Below are positions 53,280 to 64,000 of a DNA stretch of 64,000 bases, piece by piece. The notes beneath the pieces are model-generated. The model worked only from the letters and a program-made list of their open reading frames with translations. It made no database searches and was not told the origin of the DNA. A program made the position numbers and the translations under genes. Source of the stretch: Ascidia mentula. Its lineage: Eukaryota; Chordata; Ascidiacea; Phlebobranchia; Ascidiidae. The DNA lies in assembly GCA_947561715.1 (NCBI GenBank), contig OX387198.1, forward strand, positions 19,099,645 to 19,163,644, in the 5' to 3' direction. Numbering within the stretch: position 1 is the first letter of the stretch; every line of letters starts with the position of its first letter.

Positions 53280-55230
53280 CGTTGGAGGGAAATATCATGT
53301 CTTCCGAAGTACACGGTCGTGTAGAGGCACAAACTCGAATCAGCTGCCACGAATTAATATTCCGATATTCTCAGGCGATCCATTAGATTTTCCGTCATGG
53401 GAAACTGCCTTTAACGCTTTTGTTGAAAGTAAATACATCTGTGTTGAACAGAAGTTGAACTTGTTAGGGAGTCATCTCTCCGGTGAACCAAAAAACTTAG
53501 TAAAGGGCTTTCTTATGTTGCAAACAGAGAACGCTTACTTAAGAGGCAAATCGCTCAAGCATTTTCAGATAAGCTTTCTTCCTGGCCAAAAGTCTAATCA
53601 TATGATCCTTCCGGTTTGCGGAAACTAGGTGACTTTCTTTGTCAAGTAGTGGTTGCTAAGAAAAACATTTACAGTTTAAACATTTAGACTACCCACAGGA
53701 AAATTCTAAGATATTGGCACAATTACCCCAACATATTGTTAATAAGTGGAGAGATGTCGTGTGTCCATGGAAACGGCACAACCATTCAGCATATCCAACT
53801 TTTGAACATTTTACAAATTTCGTAGTTGAACAGGCAGAAAGGGAAAACCTGCCAGAGCTGCGTCATCTGACCATAAGGACCAGCAAAAGGATGCAGCCTG
53901 AAACCAAAGAAACTGGACATGCATCAAGAACTGGTAGAGGATACAAAGGACCTACTGTAAGCTTTACTCAAGGTACTGTTACTTGTTCATATTGCAAGTC
54001 AAACCACCACATAGAGTCTTGTGAAGTAGAAACCGCCTCTGCTTTAGTTGTGGAATGCACAGTAACCGCTAGAAACTGTCCATGTCCCATTAAATGTAAG
54101 CAATGTGCAAGAAATCATCTCACCTGTATACATTTGCAAAATGATAAAGGGGAAACTGTTTGTAGACGGGTGCAAAAAAGTTGTAATGTGCATACAGACT
54201 GTTCCATGATTGTTCCTGTGTGGGTCAGGTCAAAGAATAATCCGAGTAAAGATATTTTCACTTATTGCATTTTGGACGCACAATCAAATGGTAGTTTCAT
54301 GTCTGAAGATTTGCAGAAATTGTTGGGAGTTAATGGAGTGGACACAACCCTAAATTTATCCACCATGTTAAACAGTAAAAAGGTATTTGTCGTCAAATTG
54401 TATCAGAGACCCAGACTAAAGAGGTTCTGTGCCCAAAGGTTATTCAAAACACATTAGAATGTGACTTTATTGAATATACCACGGCCAAACGAGGTTTTGT
54501 TGCTTGGCCAATTGAAAACAAAACGTTGTTGATAATTTTTCAACACCCCAAATTTTTGAACTGCATCACTTTTCAGATGCCTGTGAACATGGTTTAGGGC
54601 AGTGCTCCTCCTACCTTCGTCAGGTTGATGAGAATGGTTCGGTGAGTTGCTCTTTTGTCATTGGCAAGGCAAGAGTTGCACCCTTAAGAAAGGTTACAAT
54701 ACCAAGGTTAGAGTTAAATGCTGCAGTAATATCAGCAAAAATGAGCACTTACCTCAAAAGAGAAATGTCTCTCCCCAATGTTAAAGAGTATTTCTGGACT
54801 GATAGCCAAGTAATTTTGGGTTACATAAATAATGAGGCTATTGCCAAAGGAAAATCATTTCGATGATAATTATTTCAGGCTTCACAATTCCAAGGTTGAT
54901 GCGAAGCTGAAGACTGCATCGAAGTTAAAGAAATTAAACCCTTTCATGGGAGATGATGGTTTGTCGAGGGTTGGTGGTAGGCTCCAAAGGGCTGCGTGGA
55001 CCCTATCAGAAAAGCATCCAGTAATTTTGCCACAAACAAGTCACATCACAACATTAATAATAAGGCACTTTAATGAAACTAACCATATGGGTAGAGGAAT
55101 GTTGCTGAACACAGTAAGGCAAAATGGTTTTTGGATCATTGGTGGTTCATCTACAGTGTTTGTAAGTTTTCAACAGAGTGCGTTATCTGCAAAAGGTTCA
55201 GGGGATTGTAACGTTTATGCTGTGATGTAA
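53280..55230 (+). mobile_element. BEL/Pao retrotransposon fossil
   Basis: Parts in order on the plus strand: gag-like region (INIPIFSGDPLDFPSWETAF, LNLLGSHLSGEPKNLVKGFL; about 53350-53520), a further gag and zinc-knuckle region (FTNFVVEQAERENLPELRHL, CSYCKSNHHIESC; 53714-54020), a protease-like region (ILDAQSNGSFMSEDLQKLLG; about 54270), an RNase H segment (TIPRLELNAAVISAKMSTYL, EYFWTDSQVILGYINNEA; about 54690-54840), the integrase zinc-binding entry (GLSRVGGRLQRAAWTLSEKH; about 54958) and the start of a right LTR at 55207 (TGTAACGTTTATGC). It is clearly BEL/Pao by gag and RNase H style. Incomplete, with several breaks; a fossil. No left LTR was identified. Confidence 0.85.
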
Positions 55231-55770
55231 TGAGAATGACTTGGTGACGTGTTTGTGTTTTATTTTCAGTTTCCACATTGCTCACAAATAATACAAACAA
55301 TTTGGTGGAAAGATTTGTGCGTTTGAAGCTGACTGCCGTTGAGCCAAAGCAGTATTTTTTATTTTATCTCCTGTGGCAGGCAGCCTTCCGGTTGTGTTGC
55401 GCTGCCATTCTCAATCGTTTCTTGCAGCAGCAAGTTATCCTGTTGAGAACATTTCGGTGCATAAGCATTCGGAGGCCTAAAAATGCATTCTGATCACTTC
55501 GATGCATTTTAAAACAGTTGAGGTATCTTCTTTGAAATAACTTCCCAAAAGTTCCAAAATTGAAGTGGACTTTTGGAGTTTTATTTCCTATTGTTTTGCA
55601 TTCAAGCCTAATCTCTTTAATGCAAGCAGCAACAGACGGTTTTGCCATCGCTTTCTCTGCAAAACATGCAGTTTCCCCACAAGCATGTGTTTTTAATAAA
55701 ATCAAATTATTACTTGTATTATGTGTGATGGCTGCGATTGGTCATTCTCACAGGAATTTCCTTTGGATCA
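55231..55770. other. LTR remainder and unassigned sequence
   Basis: Probably the rest of the BEL right LTR and the flank of the CACTA-like element. Open frames on both strands lack motifs. Confidence 0.35.
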
Positions 55771-55774
55771 TAAC

Positions 55775-57395
55775 TTAAAGCCATAAGTTGAACATAGTGT
55801 TGCACGAGACATTGTGAGGTTGCCAAGAATGGCCATTTTTTAAAAAATTCGCTTCTCTGGCATTGGCGTTGATGTCTTTTCGTTGTTTCGAAAAGGTACT
55901 CTTCATTCGTTCCATCACTTCTTTCATGTTTCTTTCTTTTTTGGTAAATTCCTCTTGGAGCCATTTTTGAAAAGTGGTATCATTTTTATAGCCACTACTG
56001 CTAGTAGAGGGTTCTGTGGAAATCTGATCTTCAAATTCACACAATTTTCTCTTTTTTCTCATCACATTTTCCCAGCGATAAAATAACTGGTTGGAAACTG
56101 AATTATGGCCATTTCCTATTGGTACACTATCTACCACATCACGGAAGGATTTGGGATACCTCGAAACAGTTCTATGTGCAATTTTATCCAAATTCTTTCT
56201 TCCTGGTTTTAGTGTTAGCTGAACTGTAACAGTCACCACTAAACTTTACAGTAACTCTTTTCTTTGCATGAGGTTACTTTGCCACTTTCCAAACATTGCT
56301 GGGGAAAACAGTTCTTTCATTGTTAAATATTTTTTAACCACAAAAAAATGGGATATATTAATTGAAACAATATCATTTACTTCAGCAATTACTGATCCCC
56401 TTCTAATGGTTGAATTTGCAATATTTGCTACAGAAATAATACAACCATTTAGCAACTTGACCTTTTTCTGCACATTTCTTCCTTCAAAAATGGTTTATAG
56501 CCTGAATGCAAACATTGTTTTAACATCCCCAAATAACTTTCAAAAGGAAAACAGTTAATTAGTTCCAAAGAACCATAAAGATCACAGTCGTCTGGCAAGT
56601 GAACTAAACTGTGCACATTATATGACATGAATCCATCCCCGTAATGCTTGGGGCAATCAATACAAAAATCATTAAAAAAATTTCGGGACATACCAATATC
56701 TGCATTTGCAGCACATGGTGATTTCGATCTGCCGTGGTGAGTTTTCTGCAAAATATACAAAAGTAAATAATTTCATACAATGTATTCCAGGTCAAAAGCC
56801 ATTAAAACTGTTTATTACCGAGTAGATCCATTCCAAAAGGAAAGTAAACGTTTCATAACACCAAGACAGGCAAGGTGCATGAACTCCATTAGTACAGAAG
56901 TCCCATTGTGGTGAGAAGAGCACGAATGTGAGGCAAACAATTCATCAGTTCTAGGCTGACAGTTAGTTTCCAAAAAACATACATGTCTTGACAAAGAATC
57001 ATATTTTCCCACAATTTGGCATCGCTCACAACTGCTATAACCTATGTGAGCCTTAATTTTTTTAAAGATAACCTGGCTGGGGCATCACAAACAAAAATGC
57101 AATTTTTGCTGAGATTGAAGACAACATCATTAATTACCATGGGATTGAAAATGATTTCCTTTAGATCTGGCATCTCACGGTTACGAGATTTTTCTGAGCA
57201 ATAGATACCAGCACAAATTGGCCGCATCTTTGTTTTATACACTGACACCAAGATTGGGTATAACTTGAAATTAGGTGAATGTCGAAATAAAGGCAAACCA
57301 TCTATATTTATTACTGGGCAATACTGTACACAACCAGTTGCAGTGCTAAAAAAATAACCCAACAAAGATTTTAACGATGATATCCCATTAGGCAT
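55775..57395 (-). pseudogene. CACTA/EnSpm-like (Tnp2-type) transposase
   Basis: On the minus strand from 57395: CPVINIDGLPLFRHSPNFKL and YPILVSV, then NCIFVCDAPARLS (about 57080), HNGTSVLMEFMHLACLGVMK (about 56900), MSYNVHSLVHLPDDCDLYGS and LELINCFPFESYLGMLKQCL (about 56630-56520), and a last part with RYPKSFRDVVDSVPIGNG and FYRWENVMRKKRKLCEFED (56160-56030). The NIDGLP, CDAPAR, HxxCLGV and FPFExYLG blocks are those of the large Tnp2-like transposases of animal EnSpm/CACTA-type elements. Frame changes separate the blocks and may include introns (ACCATGGTG-type borders were not resolved). Superfamily is moderately sure; activity unlikely. Confidence 0.65.
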
Positions 57396-57399
57396 GTTT

Positions 57400-57985
57400 A
57401 CATTGCAGTTACAGCAACTTTATGTACATGTACTTGAAGCCCATTTCAGTAATTCTTTCAGTTACTGTTAACGGTTGCTTTACTGTAAACAGCAGAATCT
57501 TAAAACTCGTCACTTGAAGACACATGGTTTTCATTAGGCAAACTTGGCAAATCAAAGTTGGTGAACCTGGTAAAAAGCTTTTATTGCTGCTAAAGGCGAC
57601 TCACATAATTGCTCAGCACTTTTCCATGGACAGAACATCACCTAAAAGCGATATGGGAATTTCGCACATAGTTTGTGAAATACTTATGTAATAGCATATT
57701 GTTGCTCTACTAATTTACAAACAATTTAAAAAGAATATTTTTATATATTTTTATTATCACACTTAACCACACTCGACCTATAATAGACAAATATAACTAG
57801 GTACCGCCATTTTTGCTTTCGCGATAATTCACTGTAAGGTTTATAATACGTTCAACAATATTGCGGTTAGCTACATTTTTTTGGAGTGCAATTTAACGAG
57901 TACCCTGAACATTTGTGCGTACAACGGCTTGAGGCCCCTAAAAGGGGCATAACAGCTGTTATAAGATTCCAAAACATTTTTTGAC
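57400..57985. promoter_or_regulatory. Divergent intergenic region of the CACTA-like element
   Basis: About 590 AT-rich bases between the minus-strand transposase and the plus-strand partner gene. Its place between two divergent genes of one element suggests a shared promoter region. No box was identified. Confidence 0.3.
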
Positions 57986-57987
57986 AC

Positions 57988-59060
57988 CATGTTTAAGTGT
58001 CCAATCTGTTCAAGGATTTTTTGTGCCATCTGAAGTGTCACAATACTGCTCAGTTAAAAAAAACACCAATTACTTGTCAATATAAAAACTGTCCAGCCAG
58101 TTTTGCAAGTTTTGTTGGGTTTAAAAACCACAGTCAAATGAGTTGCTGATACTGTGCTGTCAAGTGGGTCATCAATGGACGAAAGAATTTTAGAACAAGA
58201 TACTAGTTTAGATCAAGAAAACCAAATTCTGTCTTCTGAAGATGACGCCCAAAAAATTCAAAAACACTTCAACATTGTTTCTGAAGTTATGCAGATCAAG
58301 GAGAAACATCATTTAACACAGGTTTGTATTTTTTCATTGTTTGAAACATGTTTTTATTCCTTTTTTTCTCTAGGTGCTGCATAAATTAGTTTGTGGGAAG
58401 AAATGTGCAATGCTCTTCCACATGACATTGCTGACCAAGCAAAATCTTCAATGTATAAATCTGTCCAAAATACATTTACCCAGCACAGTCAAATGTCTAC
58501 TTATTTTCAGTCCAAGACATTTTCAAATGATATGCAGCAAATTGAAGTTGTAAAACTGACAGTAGGGCACAGTACAGGGGTGAAGAAAGTGCAACAGAAA
58601 CAAGAATTTTACAGGGTCTCGCACAAAGCACACTATATCCCATTAGAGTCAACAATAGTGGCTCTTTATGACAATACCAATTTACCAAATCAACTTTCCA
58701 ATTATGCCAGGCAAACAGCAGGTTAATCATTGTGTAACTTTGATGATGGCAATTTTGCAGGAAACCATCCATTATTTTCTTTGGATAAGAAAGCTTTGAT
58801 GATAATTCTGTACTATGATGAAGTGGAACTTTGCAATCCATTGGGAAGCAAAGTTAATAAAAACAAACTCTGATTATTTTATGTTGCAATTGGCAACATT
58901 GAAACAAAGTATAGGTCAAAAACCAGCAGTGTGTTTTTGCTATATGCTGCCCTTTCCACTGACATAAAAAAGTTAAAAAAGATGTCTTTAATACTTAAAT
59001 AGTTTGTTTCGGAGATAAAGCAGTTGCAAACGATTGAATTCATATATAAATTGGATATAA
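57988..59060 (+). pseudogene. C2H2 zinc-finger partner gene of the CACTA-like element
   Basis: Near 57988 the plus strand starts MFKCPICSRIFCA, and about 58075 it reads CQYKNCPASFASFVGFKNHS, a C2H2-type finger pair. Then ILSSEDDAQKIQKHFNIVSE with VMQIKEKHHLTQ (58225-58320), an intron-like GT...AG, KSSMYKSVQNTFTQHSQMST (about 58441), HYIPLESTIVALYDN (58634), and ALMIILYYDEVELCNPLGSK with LFYVAIGNIETKYRSK (about 58790-58930). The YYDEVE.NPLGS...GNI..KYRS block with N-terminal C2H2 fingers is a recurring transposon-associated protein in fish and invertebrates. Stops and frame changes are present near 58020 and 58872. Its role in the element is unknown. Confidence 0.6.
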
Positions 59061-59344
59061 AAAAGGTGTAGGTTTCGAAAGGGGAAAATGCAGACATTGC
59101 ATGGGATGATTCCTTATCAACACAAATTTCTTTATAGAAAGGTCACACATTGATGTCCATTGTGAAAGCGTTGGACACCAATGCTTTCTGAAGGATTCCA
59201 TTGAGTTTGGTGTAAACAGTTTCGGTCCTCTATTCACTATACCAAACTTCAATCCCTTTTTTGCAGCTGCACTGACCGTTCGTGGAACGTAGTACAAAAT
59301 GTAACACTGCCGTATATCTGACTCCTGGTTACTGTTCAAACAAA

Positions 59345-60425
59345 GACTGTAGACCTTGATCCTTCAATTTAATTCGTTAAAACTCAAACAAAAACCATCG
59401 ACAACTTACAAACCACGCATCAATCGGTTCTAAAACAATAAAACTCGTATAGCTTGGCGACAATCAACACAATTGTTTCTTTTGATTTACTCTTTGACTT
59501 ATGGTCTTGTTTGGCACTGGTTTAGTTTGTGTCTCTCTCTCTCTCTGGTGATTTTCCCCCTGTTGATTCTCTCCCTGGTCATCTCCCGACCCATGATGAA
59601 TATGCACGTAATATATATAGCCAGAGATAGCTCAGGTAAAAGAAAGAACTGACGTTGGAAAAGGTGATGACAAGATTGTTGTCGAACGTCTAGATGACGT
59701 AGACGAGGCGCTTGTCAGTCCGCATAATTGATGAATTGTAACCGGTTGTTGTAGGGACAAAGCAATTGCTTGTTAACAATAGTACTATAATAACTTCCCT
59801 TCCACCAAAGTGTTTTCCGGAAAAGTTTTGTTTCAGTAAAATCACTTGGATGTTCTTGTCTACCGGTGGAATCCAATGATTAGCTGATGTGGAGAATTTC
59901 GTTTGTTGTTCGATGACCGTTCACGTTAATTGTTTGTTGTGACTTTTCCGTTCTTCCAGATGATCTTTTTCTTGATGACTCTTAGCTGAGTTGTTGTTAT
60001 CGTGAAATCTCTCTCAACTCCACGTACTCGATTGAGGTCGTTGAATAGTAGAACTGGTGGAGTTGATTGAGATGGAACGTCTTCTCCTTATGTAAATTTT
60101 TGCTCGTACTCCCAAGATCATCGCTGCACTCGTTAAGACATCCATGTGTCTTAACATTTCTGTAAAGCAAACTCAAACATACGGCGGTAAACCTAATACC
60201 AAACTAATATAATACAATATTAAAAATATAACGGGGAATAAATGTAGAATATACGTGACAACAATATACTTTGTTCACCGAGTTGATTGAGAGACATAAT
60301 GATATAATAAACATTTTTTTGCTTTCATATTCGCGCTGGAGACAATATGTAAAACTGCTAAGTGAGGATACCATAGCGATTATCTCTAACTGCGATAAAA
60401 AAAATCAACGCGATTGTGAGGAACT
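59345..60425. other. No recognisable gene; short TC repeat
   Basis: A TCTCTCTCTCTCTC tract at 59532-59546 is the only clear feature. Rest without motifs. Confidence 0.4.
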
Positions 60426-60429
60426 ATTT

Positions 60430-61278
60430 CTTGTGTTAAGGAGGTGTATACTGTGTTGCTGCGTCGTTTCGTACGCAATAAAGGAGAACCCGTTTACGAT
60501 CCTGTGGAGTTGTTATCTGCAAACCCCACGTATGCTCGTGTCCGATACGCAAATGGCCGGGAAAGCACAGGTCAACCTCTGATCTGGCCCCTTATCCAGT
60601 CGCAGAAACACCGATACACGAAAGCTTTGAAGCAGATGAACCTACAAGTCCGCAACAGGGATCGAATGATGGCGATGAAGTAGATAGTGGCGAAGATTAC
60701 ATACAAGAACTTAACGAGGAACCTTCCCATCACGAAGAAACTGCGTCAACGCCGCCTGGTCCCAGGCGTTCTACCCGTGAACGCAAACCTCCACAGAGGT
60801 TCGGAGAGTGGACCACATGAAATTGAACTTATTATTTCCCTTGTGTCTTATGTGTGCTATAGCCTAGTTGTATACAAAAATTGGCGGGGGTGATTGTGGT
60901 GATCGAACGCAACACTTACACGGGCGCGTGTAGTTGCCAGCGCCCTGTGTTTCTTTAGTTGTTCTTGGTGTTCTCTGTGTGCGGTCTTACTTTTGTCTTT
61001 CTTTTACAGGTGTTATTGTTTGTTACTCGAAGTTCAACTTTATTAAAACCTGGATTCCGTTTATCAATAAAATCCCTCTATAAAGGTTTTGACATAGGTG
61101 ATGTAGCTGTGGCAAAAAAAATTTGGAAAAGAATCGAAGAAAAGTACAAACGTGAAAAAGATATTATAAATTCTCCTTCTGGGTCATCTGCTTTAAACCA
61201 CAAAGTTTGGGAGCTGTATTCGTCACTGTCGTAACAGTCTACGTATGGTCAATAAATATTCTATTCTAGTTTGTTACA
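60430..61278 (+). mobile_element. Ty3/gypsy 3' end (integrase tail and LTR start)
   Basis: The plus strand reads GEPVYDPVELLSANPTYARV followed by RYANGREST, then an acidic proline-rich region and GPRRSTRERKPPQRFGEWTT (60760-60818), the characteristic C-terminus of a Ty3/gypsy polyprotein. A purine tract TTGGCGGGGG at 60881-60890 leads into TGATTGTGGTGATCG, the likely LTR start at 60891. A possible LTR end is TTGTTACA at 61278, but the MADF-like frame inside makes that uncertain. Incomplete fossil. Confidence 0.55.
61040..61234 (+). CDS. MADF-like DNA-binding fragment
   Basis: An open frame reads RLSIKSLYKGFDIGDVAVAK, KIWKRIEEKYKREKDIINSP and SGSSALNHKVWELYSSLS before a stop at 61234. The W-x-x-I...Y-K-R-E...W-x-L-Y pattern is like the MADF/Myb-like domain of transposon accessory proteins. 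It lies within what would be the LTR of the preceding Ty3/gypsy end, so one of the two boundaries must be wrong or this is an insertion. Function unknown. Confidence 0.35.
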   Translation, partial: LLKPGFRLSIKSLYKGFDIGDVAVAKKIWKRIEEKYKREKDIINSPSGSSALNHKVWELYSSLS

Positions 61279-61318
61279 TTTCACGCACCTGTGACTTTGG
61301 ACTTCGACTGCATCTGAT

Positions 61319-61470
61319 ATGAATCCTAAAGATGATGAAACTTTTCATTTGGAACCAGGTATAAGCTTTGTTAGTTTGTAAAACTATGATAAAAATAAAT
61401 ACTTTTGTTTGAACACTTTACCATTGCAGTTGTCACTCCGGAGAAACAAAGCCCAAAAATAAAAATTGTA
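61319..61470 (+). CDS. Possible two short exons
   Basis: MNPKDDETFHLEP from 61319 runs to a donor-like GTATAAG near 61360, and TTTACCATTGCAG near 61431 is followed by VVTPEKQSPKIKI and GTAAGT at 61470. Joined they stay open. Too short to assign, and no continuation was found. Confidence 0.3.
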
Positions 61471-61856
61471 AGTTTGGATGAAATCCACTGAATAGCGCAA
61501 CACCGTTATGCGCATGAGCGATTTTTGAGGCAAATTGAACAAGGCGGCGGCCATATTGGAAGGTCCCACTTCGCCCAGGCTTAGTTGCCAGATTAGACGT
61601 TTTAAGGCCTAATTTTGTTAATTTGGCTTTTTTGAAGAAGTTTAGCATTGTAAAATTTTGTTTAGTCTTTGTTCATTTACATGAACGTTGATGAAAGTGT
61701 TATAATCTAGAATTTTTGCATCGTTGGTAATCAGTAACTTTCATGCCTGTGTAGACTGGATATTTATTTTAAGTCTATGCTCTGCAAACTGTTGTATTAA
61801 AAAACAAATAAATTGATAAGTTATACAGATAATTCTGATAATCCTGTTTATAGACC

Positions 61857-64000
61857 ATGGCTTCAAAAAGAGGAACACAGTGTTGTGCATTTGGTTGCAC
61901 AAAAAGAAAAAAACGTAGATAGGAGTGATAGTGAAGGGAGTGAGGATGAGGAGTCGGCAATTAAACGACAACAACCAAGAACTTTTCACAAGTATGAGTG
62001 ATGTGAAACATTACATGTTGGCCAAAGTTAATTATTTGCCATGTCATTGGTGCTGCTGTTTATTTTCCTTTACATTATTTTGAAGTTTTTTTTTCTTGAT
62101 GTACAAAAAACATACACTGTGTTTTTGGAGCTGCTCATATACAATAAAACAACTTTTAAGTTTCATTCAGTATTCTATGTGGTTGTGCAAAGTTGCAGGT
62201 TAATAACAAAAACAGACTTTATAAATGCTTTCAATAATAACTGAAAAAACTTGTGTTTGGGCCACCTTTGCAAATATGTTAATGCAAGGTATATGCAATG
62301 ATGAATGAAAATAAAATACTTAGTTGTGAAAGAATATGCAGTAGCAGCAAAAAATGTATCAGAGATTTCCAAAAAATCCAGTGCAAAGAAAACAATGGCA
62401 GAGTAAATTGCACAGAAGTGGGTGGTCACGCACAAAAAACTCAGTGGTTTGCTCAGACCATTTTTTTGAAAAAAACATGAACCGAACAGGCCAGATAGTG
62501 TTGCTTCGTGAAGGTGCTGTACCGACGAGGTTTAAGCTCTTTCCCAAACATCTCCGAAAGGTATCAGTCATTTTTTATAATTTTTACTATTAACTATACA
62601 CAATGTAATTCTAGCAAACAAATGAAAGAAAGCAACCAATAAAGCGAAGTTTGGCAAGCGGAAAAGAAAACACAATTCAAAGGCAAAACAAAAGCATAAC
62701 TGAGACTGCAGAAAAGCGAATAAGGCTTGATCACAATTATTGTGTGACAGAATCCCCAACGAAAATTAAACTAAGTTGCTAATTAAAAAGAGCAAAACAA
62801 ACAGCCAAGCGCCAACAGAAAAAAATAACTTCATTAAAAAGTGCAATAAGAATTTTAAGGGATAAGAACATGATTACTGCTCAATGTGAGGAAATGCTCA
62901 CGCTAAGTCTGTCAGGTGTGCCATTGGCAATTATGCAAAGGATTGTCAAAGGACAATCAGGCAGAAAAGAGAAGTATCCCCCTGCCCTGAGAGCCTTCGC
63001 AACAACTTTGCAGTTTTATTCAGCAAAGGCATATGAGTTTGTACGTAAAACATTCAACTTGGCTTTACCCCATCAGGCCCAAATAAGAAAGTGGTATGGG
63101 CGTATACCAGCAGACCCAGGATTTACCAGACCTGCATTTGATGCGATTAGAGAAAAAGTGAAACGAGCACAAGAGGTGGGCAGAGAAGTTGTATGCCCAC
63201 TCATGTTAGATGAGATGAGTATAAAAAAGCATGTTGCCTGGGATGGTCATAAATTCCGTGGTTTTGTTGACCTTGGGAATGGAATTAATGACGATGACTC
63301 TTTGCCTATAGCCAAAGATGTGTTAGTACTTATGGCCGTGTGTCTGAATGATGCATGGAAAGTTCCGTGTGGTTATTTTTTTATCGATGGTCTGAGTGGT
63401 GCGGTACGTGCAAACTTGGTAAAGGTTTGCATAGCAAAGCTAGCAGATGTTGGTGCAAACGTCACATCCTTAACATGTGATGGGTCACTTTGCCATGCTC
63501 ACAGAATTGGGTGCAACTTTAAACCCTTACAGTATTCAATCTCACTTTCCACATCCATCCATCACAAGCAAAAAAATCCATGTCTTGCTGGATGTGTGCC
63601 ATATGCTGAAACTTGTACGCAATACATTTGTAGATTGGAAGCTTTTAGTAGATTCTGAAAACAGGAAAATCAGTTGGCAATATTTGGTTGATTTGCACAA
63701 ACTTCAAGATGATGAGGGTCTTCGTCTAGGAAATAAATTAAAATTGGCACATATTCAGTGGAAGCAGCAAAAAATGAAAGTTAACCTTGCTGCGCAAACT
63801 CTTAGCTCAAGTGTTGCAGATGCCATTGATTATTGTTCAACAAGCCTTCATTACAAGCAGTTTGCTGGGTGCGAGGGGACAGTCAAGTTCATCAAAATGT
63901 TTGACCGTCTGTTCGATATTTTGAATTCCCGTAATCCACTTGCCAAAGGCTATAAATCACCACTGCGCACATCTAACAAAAATTATTGGTTTCCTTTTCT
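61857..64000 (+). mobile_element. P element (THAP9-like), truncated by window end
   Basis: Exon 1 from 61857: MASKRGTQCCAFGCTKRKKR, the start of a THAP zinc finger, with a frame shift in an A-run, then GSEDEESAIKRQQPRTFHK and a donor near 61992. Exon 2 (about 62350-62560): RFPKNPVQRKQWQSKLHRSG, VVCSDHFFEKN and LLREGAVPTRF, the rest of the THAP domain, ending at GTATCAG. Exon 3 from 62615 encodes a coiled-coil-like region, then from 62870 the transposase: EKYPPALRAFATTLQFYSAK, PLMLDEMSIKKHVAWDGHKF with the first catalytic Asp, VTSLTCDGS with the second, and from about 63560 HVLLDVCHMLKLVRNTFVDW and further sequence to the window end. A stop near 62779 and a frame shift near 63520 break it. P-type transposases bind DNA by THAP and use GTP. 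About three breaks; a fairly young copy. Confidence 0.9.

Overview
This is animal genomic DNA. It is AT-rich, with short introns, GT-AG splice signals, polyadenylation-type AATAAA sites and no bacterial operon structure. The mix of elements (P element with a THAP domain, PIF/Harbinger, two hAT types, pogo, a Mutator-like element with a Ulp1 protease, a CACTA-like element, Penelope-like elements, BEL/Pao, Ty3/gypsy, R2-superclade and L1/Tx1-like LINEs) suggests a marine invertebrate, and the 18S fragment would fit a tunicate or another deuterostome. The taxon is an inference at low confidence. I found no gene that I can confidently call an ordinary host gene; almost every recognisable coding stretch is a mobile element or its remnant.

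Layout. 1-2600: an unrecognised repeated coding family interrupted by a small LTR element flanked by TGCT. 2830-5728: a LINE 3' end joined to an R2-like reverse transcriptase and a tail segment; the same chimera recurs in inverted orientation at 49690-52180. 6222-8377: a decayed hAT transposase with a MITE inside it. 8558-10642: a run of very short exon-like units ending in about twelve tandem copies of a 24-base unit with splice-like flanks. 13590-15858: a BEL/Pao fossil. 16850-22470: Penelope-like pieces, a hAT transposase, and two copies of a PIF/Harbinger element with an opposite-strand accessory gene. 23460-26958: a MULE transposase, SWIM motif, Ulp1-type protease and PHD finger. 28136-30700: a Ty3/gypsy fossil.

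32355-40790: the most striking locus. A 7282-base DNA transposon (33192-40473) has near-perfect terminal inverted repeats, each leading into a 22-base iteron array of about 600-680 bases. It carries an integrase-like DDE transposase on the plus strand and a seven-exon HECT ubiquitin-ligase gene on the minus strand. It lies in a pogo-type transposase and is flanked by the six-base duplication CGATCC.

41736-43521: a second Ty3/gypsy fossil. 43720-46233: LINE remains, including an R2-superclade element with a restriction-like endonuclease joined to the first about 230 bases of 18S rRNA. Behind that, across a spacer of only about 210 bases, lies the 3' end of 28S rRNA. 46380-47040: a second copy of the unknown coding family. 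48440-49190: a second kind of Penelope-like element. 53280-55207: a BEL/Pao fossil. 55775-59060: a CACTA-like element with two divergent genes. 60430-61278: a Ty3/gypsy 3' end beside a MADF-like reading frame. 61857-64000: a P element that runs off the window.

The window is thus a nested archive of insertions. Several insertion sites can be read to the base from target-site duplications, giving relative ages: the integrase/HECT element is younger than the pogo copy; a Penelope-like tip is younger than the Harbinger copy; a solo LTR is younger than the LINE/R2 chimera; the small LTR element is younger than the unknown coding family.
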